From NCBI RefSeq assembly GCF_900110945.1, contig NZ_FOFL01000002.1:496001-560000 (forward strand): DNA of 64,000 bases, written 5' to 3'. This stretch comes from Devosia sp. YR412. GTDB lineage: Bacteria; Pseudomonadota; Alphaproteobacteria; Rhizobiales; Devosiaceae. Every line of letters starts with the position of its first letter. Positions within the stretch are counted from its first letter, which is position 1. Shown here in pieces: positions 61,103-64,000 of this stretch. The notes beneath the pieces were generated by a model. It was not told the origin of the DNA. It did not search any database and was given only the letters and a program-made list of their open reading frames with translations. The translations under genes and the position numbers were made by a program.

Positions 61103-61891
61103 CTAAATCCCGCCGTACCAGTCATACCCCGTATCTTCCCAATAGCCGCCCCGACCCTTGCCGAACGTGCTGAGGTCATCCACCAGCTCGATCGTGTGCA
61201 GGTATTTCGGCTGCTTGTAGCCCAGCGCCCGCTCGATCCGCAGCCGCACCGGCGCGCCATTGGCCACCGGCAGCACCTGGTCGTTCAGCCCATAGCTCAG
61301 GATCGTCTGCGGGTGGTAGGCGTCGATCAGGTCAGAGCTCGTATAGTACAAGATGTCGCCCGACAGCGTCCGCTGGATATTGTCGAAGCAATGATAGACC
61401 GCATAGCGCGCCGTCGGCTTCACCCCGGCCATATCCAGCAGCGGCCCAAGCTGCGTCCCGGTCCACTTGGCGATGCAGCTCCAGCCTTCGACGCAGTCAT
61501 GCCGCGTGATCTGGCTCCGCGCCGGCATATTGCGCAGCTGGTCGAGCGAAAAGCTCACCTCGCGCTCCACCATGCCCTTGATGGTCAGCCTGTAGCTGGC
61601 AAAATTCTGCATCTTGAGGAAAGTGTATTCCGGCGTCGTCGGATCGACCGAGCCATTCGGCCGCTGCCCCTGCCGGATTTCGCTGGCCGCATATTCCCGC
61701 GCCAAGGTTTGATCGCCGATCAGCGCCCGCTGCACCTTATAGGTCAGCACATTGGCGCGCTCCATGATCTGCCGGCCCGGCCCCGCCTTGTCGGCCAGGA
61801 AATCGAACTGGTTGCACCCAGCCAGAATCAACCCCGAACCAGCCACCGCCGATGAGCGCAGGAAATTGCGCCGCGTGATCAACCCGCTCAT
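61103..61891 (-). CDS. Molybdopterin-dependent oxidoreductase (sulfite oxidase/YedY fold), Tat lipoprotein
   Basis: A 262-residue protein. The N-terminus has a twin-arginine signal TRRNFLRSS followed by a lipobox LAGC with C26, so export by Tat and lipid anchoring are likely. The molybdenum ligand is C133 in HDCVEGWSC, as in YedY/MsrP; a second cysteine is C139. The C-terminal GYKQPKYLHTIEL segment completes the fold. It starts inside the stop of the cytochrome b gene (ATGA). The substrate is not known; it need not be methionine sulfoxide. Confidence 0.87.
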   Translation of the reverse strand: MSGLITRRNFLRSSAVAGSGLILAGCNQFDFLADKAGPGRQIMERANVLTYKVQRALIGDQTLAREYAASEIRQGQRPNGSVDPTTPEYTFLKMQNFASYRLTIKGMVEREVSFSLDQLRNMPARSQITRHDCVEGWSCIAKWTGTQLGPLLDMAGVKPTARYAVYHCFDNIQRTLSGDILYYTSSDLIDAYHPQTILSYGLNDQVLPVANGAPVRLRIERALGYKQPKYLHTIELVDDLSTFGKGRGGYWEDTGYDWYGGI

Positions 61892-62736
61892 GGCTTGTCC
61901 TTTTCGGTAACCTGCGTGCCGGGGCTGGCGCGATACCAGCCGGTGATCATCGAGCGCAGCTCGTTGATCGGCCCCGCCGCAAACACCATGACGATGTGGA
62001 TGACAAAAAAGGCCACAAGCAACAGCATGACGATGAAATGGATCGTCCGCGCCGTCTGCCGACCACCGAACAGGTCGAGCATCCAGGGCGCGATGGAATT
62101 CATCCCCGGGCTCATCGTCAGACCAGTCGCCACAATCAGTGGGAACAGCACGAAGAACACACCGAAATAGGCCAGCTTCTGCAGCGGCCCATAGGTCCGT
62201 CCATGCTTGAAGCGCAGCGTCGCGTGATCGGCAATGTCCTTCGGCACCCCGGCAATATCGGCCGGCCTTGGCACGATATCGCGCCTTATATGTCCATTGA
62301 TGAAGCTGGCGACGAACCAGATGAAGATCGTCGCGACGAAGATCCAGCCAAAGAAGAAATGAACCACGCGCCCGGTGCCCAGGTCACGATAGGAGGGAAT
62401 GGTCACTTCGCCCGGAAAAGCCGTATAGACCGGCCGCTCCGGATTGCCGCTCATCCCCAGCCCCAAGGCGGTGGAGTCAAACGTCTGCCCAAACACCGTG
62501 GTCTGTCCGCGAGGCCCGGCGTCGGTATTCACCGCGCCGATCTTGAAGATGGAGTTCTCGAACTCAAAGCCCGACTGCTGGCCGATATAAAGCGCGGGGT
62601 GAGCGTTGAAGATCTGCAGCCCCGTTAGCAGCAGAAAAAACAGGCAGATTGCCCAGATCCAGTGCGTCACTCGCGTCCAGATCGACTGGCGATAGATCAG
62701 TGGCCCCTTGTGGCCCGGTCCGTCGGCTTGGCTCAT
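61888..62736 (-). CDS. Cytochrome b (b561/FdnI-like) membrane subunit
   Basis: A 282-residue protein with four main membrane helices. Histidines for two haems b lie in WTRVTHWIWAICLFFLLLTG, VVHFFFGWIFV, and RTIHFIVMLLLVAFFVIHIV. A periplasmic loop of about 70 residues lies between helices 1 and 2. It would carry electrons between quinones and the molybdopterin lipoprotein encoded next. It is divergent from the sigma factor gene. Confidence 0.88.
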   Translation of the reverse strand: MSQADGPGHKGPLIYRQSIWTRVTHWIWAICLFFLLLTGLQIFNAHPALYIGQQSGFEFENSIFKIGAVNTDAGPRGQTTVFGQTFDSTALGLGMSGNPERPVYTAFPGEVTIPSYRDLGTGRVVHFFFGWIFVATIFIWFVASFINGHIRRDIVPRPADIAGVPKDIADHATLRFKHGRTYGPLQKLAYFGVFFVLFPLIVATGLTMSPGMNSIAPWMLDLFGGRQTARTIHFIVMLLLVAFFVIHIVMVFAAGPINELRSMITGWYRASPGTQVTEKDKP

Positions 62737-62796
62737 CGCATCCCCCTTGTACGAGCAGTAACGGACCCGGCCCGAACTTTGGTTTCATAGCATGTA

Positions 62797-62821
62797 TTCG
62801 TTGAGGACCCTGATACGTTAC
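62797..62821 (-). promoter_or_regulatory. Candidate ECF promoter for the cytochrome b / molybdoenzyme operon
   Basis: On the minus strand GTAAC (62817-62821) is followed by 16 bases and CGAA (62797-62800). The same two boxes occur upstream of the sigma gene on the other strand. A transcript would start near 62790, leaving a leader of about 55 bases before the cytochrome gene. The sequence between the boxes is one base shorter than in the sigma promoter. Confidence 0.6.
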
Positions 62822-62848
62822 GCTCTCACGCCGAGGTGATCATTGGGT

Positions 62849-62874
62849 GTAACCTCACACCGCTCCACAACGAA
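62849..62874 (+). promoter_or_regulatory. Candidate ECF promoter of the sigma factor gene
   Basis: GTAACC (62849-62854), 16 bases, then CGAA (62871-62874), 10 bases before the sigma ATG. GTAAC-type -35 boxes are typical of ECF sigma factors, and this pattern agrees with what I recall for the SigF promoters of Caulobacter. The start of transcription would be near 62880, giving a very short leader and a self-activating loop. Confidence 0.65.
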
Positions 62875-62884
62875 TGGATGGGCA

Positions 62885-63439
62885 ATGCAGGCTGACCCGA
62901 CCGAGACGCGATTGCGAACCCTGATGCTCGCCGCACTCGACGGCGATGCCGCCGCCTATCGCACTTTGCTCGCCGAACTGGGCAAGCACTTGCGTCCCTA
63001 TTTCACCCGGCGGCTCACCCCCGCCTTTGCGTCGCACGCGGAGGATCTCGTGCAGGAGACCCTTCTGGCCATTCACACCCGCCGCATGACCTATGACCGC
63101 AACCGGCCTTTCACCGCCTGGCTGCATGCCATTGCCCACCACAAATTCGTCGATCACGTCCGCCGCCAGTCGATCCGCCTGACCGTGCCGCTGGAAGACG
63201 ACGCGCCCATCCTTGCCCATGACGACAATGCTGACGCGCTGGCCCGCCGCGACCTCACCACCGTGCTCGACACCATCCCTCCCCGCACCTCCGACCTGAT
63301 CCGCCGCACCCGCATCGAGGGCGCTTCCGTCGCCGAAGCCGCTGCGGCCCACGGCATTACGGAAACCGCCGCCAAGGTCTCGATCCACCGCGGTCTCAAA
63401 TCCCTCGCGGCCCGCTTTTCGGGAGGGTCCAAGCCATGA
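62885..63439 (+). CDS. ECF-type RNA polymerase sigma factor (SigF/NrsF type)
   Basis: A 184-residue ECF sigma factor. Region 2 covers about 36-97 (HAEDLVQETLLAIHTRR, FTAWLHAIAHHKFVDHVRR) and region 4 about 123-178 (TVLDTIPPRTSDLIRRTRIE, GITETAAKVSIHRGLKSL). The ATG at 62885 has GGATGGG upstream; an earlier in-frame ATG at 62843 would place the promoter inside the gene. It overlaps the NrsF-type anti-sigma gene (ATGA), so the two are coupled. Confidence 0.9.
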   Translation: MQADPTETRLRTLMLAALDGDAAAYRTLLAELGKHLRPYFTRRLTPAFASHAEDLVQETLLAIHTRRMTYDRNRPFTAWLHAIAHHKFVDHVRRQSIRLTVPLEDDAPILAHDDNADALARRDLTTVLDTIPPRTSDLIRRTRIEGASVAEAAAAHGITETAAKVSIHRGLKSLAARFSGGSKP

Positions 63440-64000
63440 CCGACGACCTGATCGCCCGCCTCGCTGCCGATCTCAAACCCGTCCGCCCCATGGCCATGCA
63501 CCGCCTGCTGATTGGCGCCCTCCTAGCCAGCGGCGTGGTTGCCGTGCTCGCCATGCTGATGCTGCTCGGCATGCGCCCCGACATGGATGCCGCCCGGGTC
63601 ACCATGATCTACTGGACCAAGTTCAGCTACACGCTGGCGCTGGCCCTGCTCGGCCTCGCCGCCACAACGGTCCTCGCCCGCCCCGGCGGCCGCAGCCGCT
63701 GGCCCTGGCTCACCGGCATCGCCCTCCTCGCGCTGCTCCTCGTCCTCGCCATCATCCAGCTCGCTCGCAGCGACGACATGATGCCCATGATCATGGGCTC
63801 CTCCATCATCCGCAGCCTGACCTATATCCCGATCTTCTCGCTGCCAGTCCTGCTCGCCGCCATGCTCGCCCTCCGCCGCATGGCCCCCACTCGCCCAGCC
63901 TTGGCCGGCTTTGCCGCCGGCATCACCGCCGGCAGCACCGGCGCCTGGATCTACGCCTTCGCCTGCACCGAGACGGGCATGATGTTCGTAGCGCTATGGT
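63436..64000 (+). CDS. NrsF/DUF1109 family anti-sigma factor, partial
   Basis: The gene runs past the right edge; 188 residues are visible. The frame reads MTDDLIARLAADLKPVRPM, then a multi-helix membrane protein with helices near residues 24-46, 68-78, 95-110, 129-150 and 156-174. The segment CTETGMMFVALW near the cut is a DUF1109/NrsF hallmark. NrsF proteins hold the partner sigma inactive at the membrane; conserved cysteines respond to stress. The stop of the sigma gene is inside its start. Confidence 0.85.
   Translation, partial: MTDDLIARLAADLKPVRPMAMHRLLIGALLASGVVAVLAMLMLLGMRPDMDAARVTMIYWTKFSYTLALALLGLAATTVLARPGGRSRWPWLTGIALLALLLVLAIIQLARSDDMMPMIMGSSIIRSLTYIPIFSLPVLLAAMLALRRMAPTRPALAGFAAGITAGSTGAWIYAFACTETGMMFVALW

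Overview
The window is a GC-rich, densely packed alphaproteobacterial chromosome segment. Family resemblance of the proteins suggests Hyphomicrobiales, possibly Devosia or a relative. That placement is an inference from recognised protein families, since no rRNA or other taxonomic marker is present. I see no phage, plasmid, insertion sequence, tRNA, rRNA or CRISPR array. The window cuts genes at both ends: a TerC-type membrane protein on the left and an NrsF-type anti-sigma factor on the right.

0-19 kb is mostly housekeeping. It holds adenine phosphoribosyltransferase and the cytochrome bc1 complex (petABC) on the minus strand. Then come trmL, hemF, an orphan AAA ATPase, the CCA-adding enzyme, two Nudix hydrolases, a glutathionyl-hydroquinone reductase and a metallophosphoesterase. 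At 13.9-16.9 kb an overlapping set encodes MurL and MurD2, the alternative route for placing D-glutamate in peptidoglycan, plus a small multidrug-resistance transporter. A TPR regulator, a degenerate receiver protein and MgtC follow.

20-27.5 kb is a sugar or polyol module on the minus strand: an FrcB-like binding protein, permease, single-domain ATPase, xylitol-type dehydrogenase, SDR and a DUF429 protein. It is divergent from a ROK repressor, with a candidate operator between them. 27.5-32.5 kb holds two tandem paralogous cyclic-di-GMP proteins, topoisomerase IB and a tiny membrane protein.

32.7-54.5 kb is a purine catabolism island. Adenine deaminase, guanine deaminase, XdhABC, the membrane urate hydroxylase PuuD with its cytochrome c domain, HIU hydrolase, a PuuE-UraD fusion, ureidoglycine aminohydrolase, ureidoglycolate lyase and a BMP-type nucleoside ABC importer are all here, with malate synthase G to take the glyoxylate. 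Together they could import purines and degrade them to urea, ammonia and malate. The one enzymatic step not encoded in the window is allantoate to ureidoglycine. An ArsR/SRPBCC pair sits inside the island.

54.5-64 kb holds otsBA (trehalose), a Tat-exported intradiol dioxygenase, an ApbA-family reductase, a DEAD-box helicase, and a molybdopterin oxidoreductase/cytochrome b pair divergent from an ECF sigma factor with its NrsF anti-sigma. Matching GTAAC / CGAA promoter elements face both ways in that intergenic region. Several copies of a palindromic intergenic repeat are spread through the window, mostly at gene ends.
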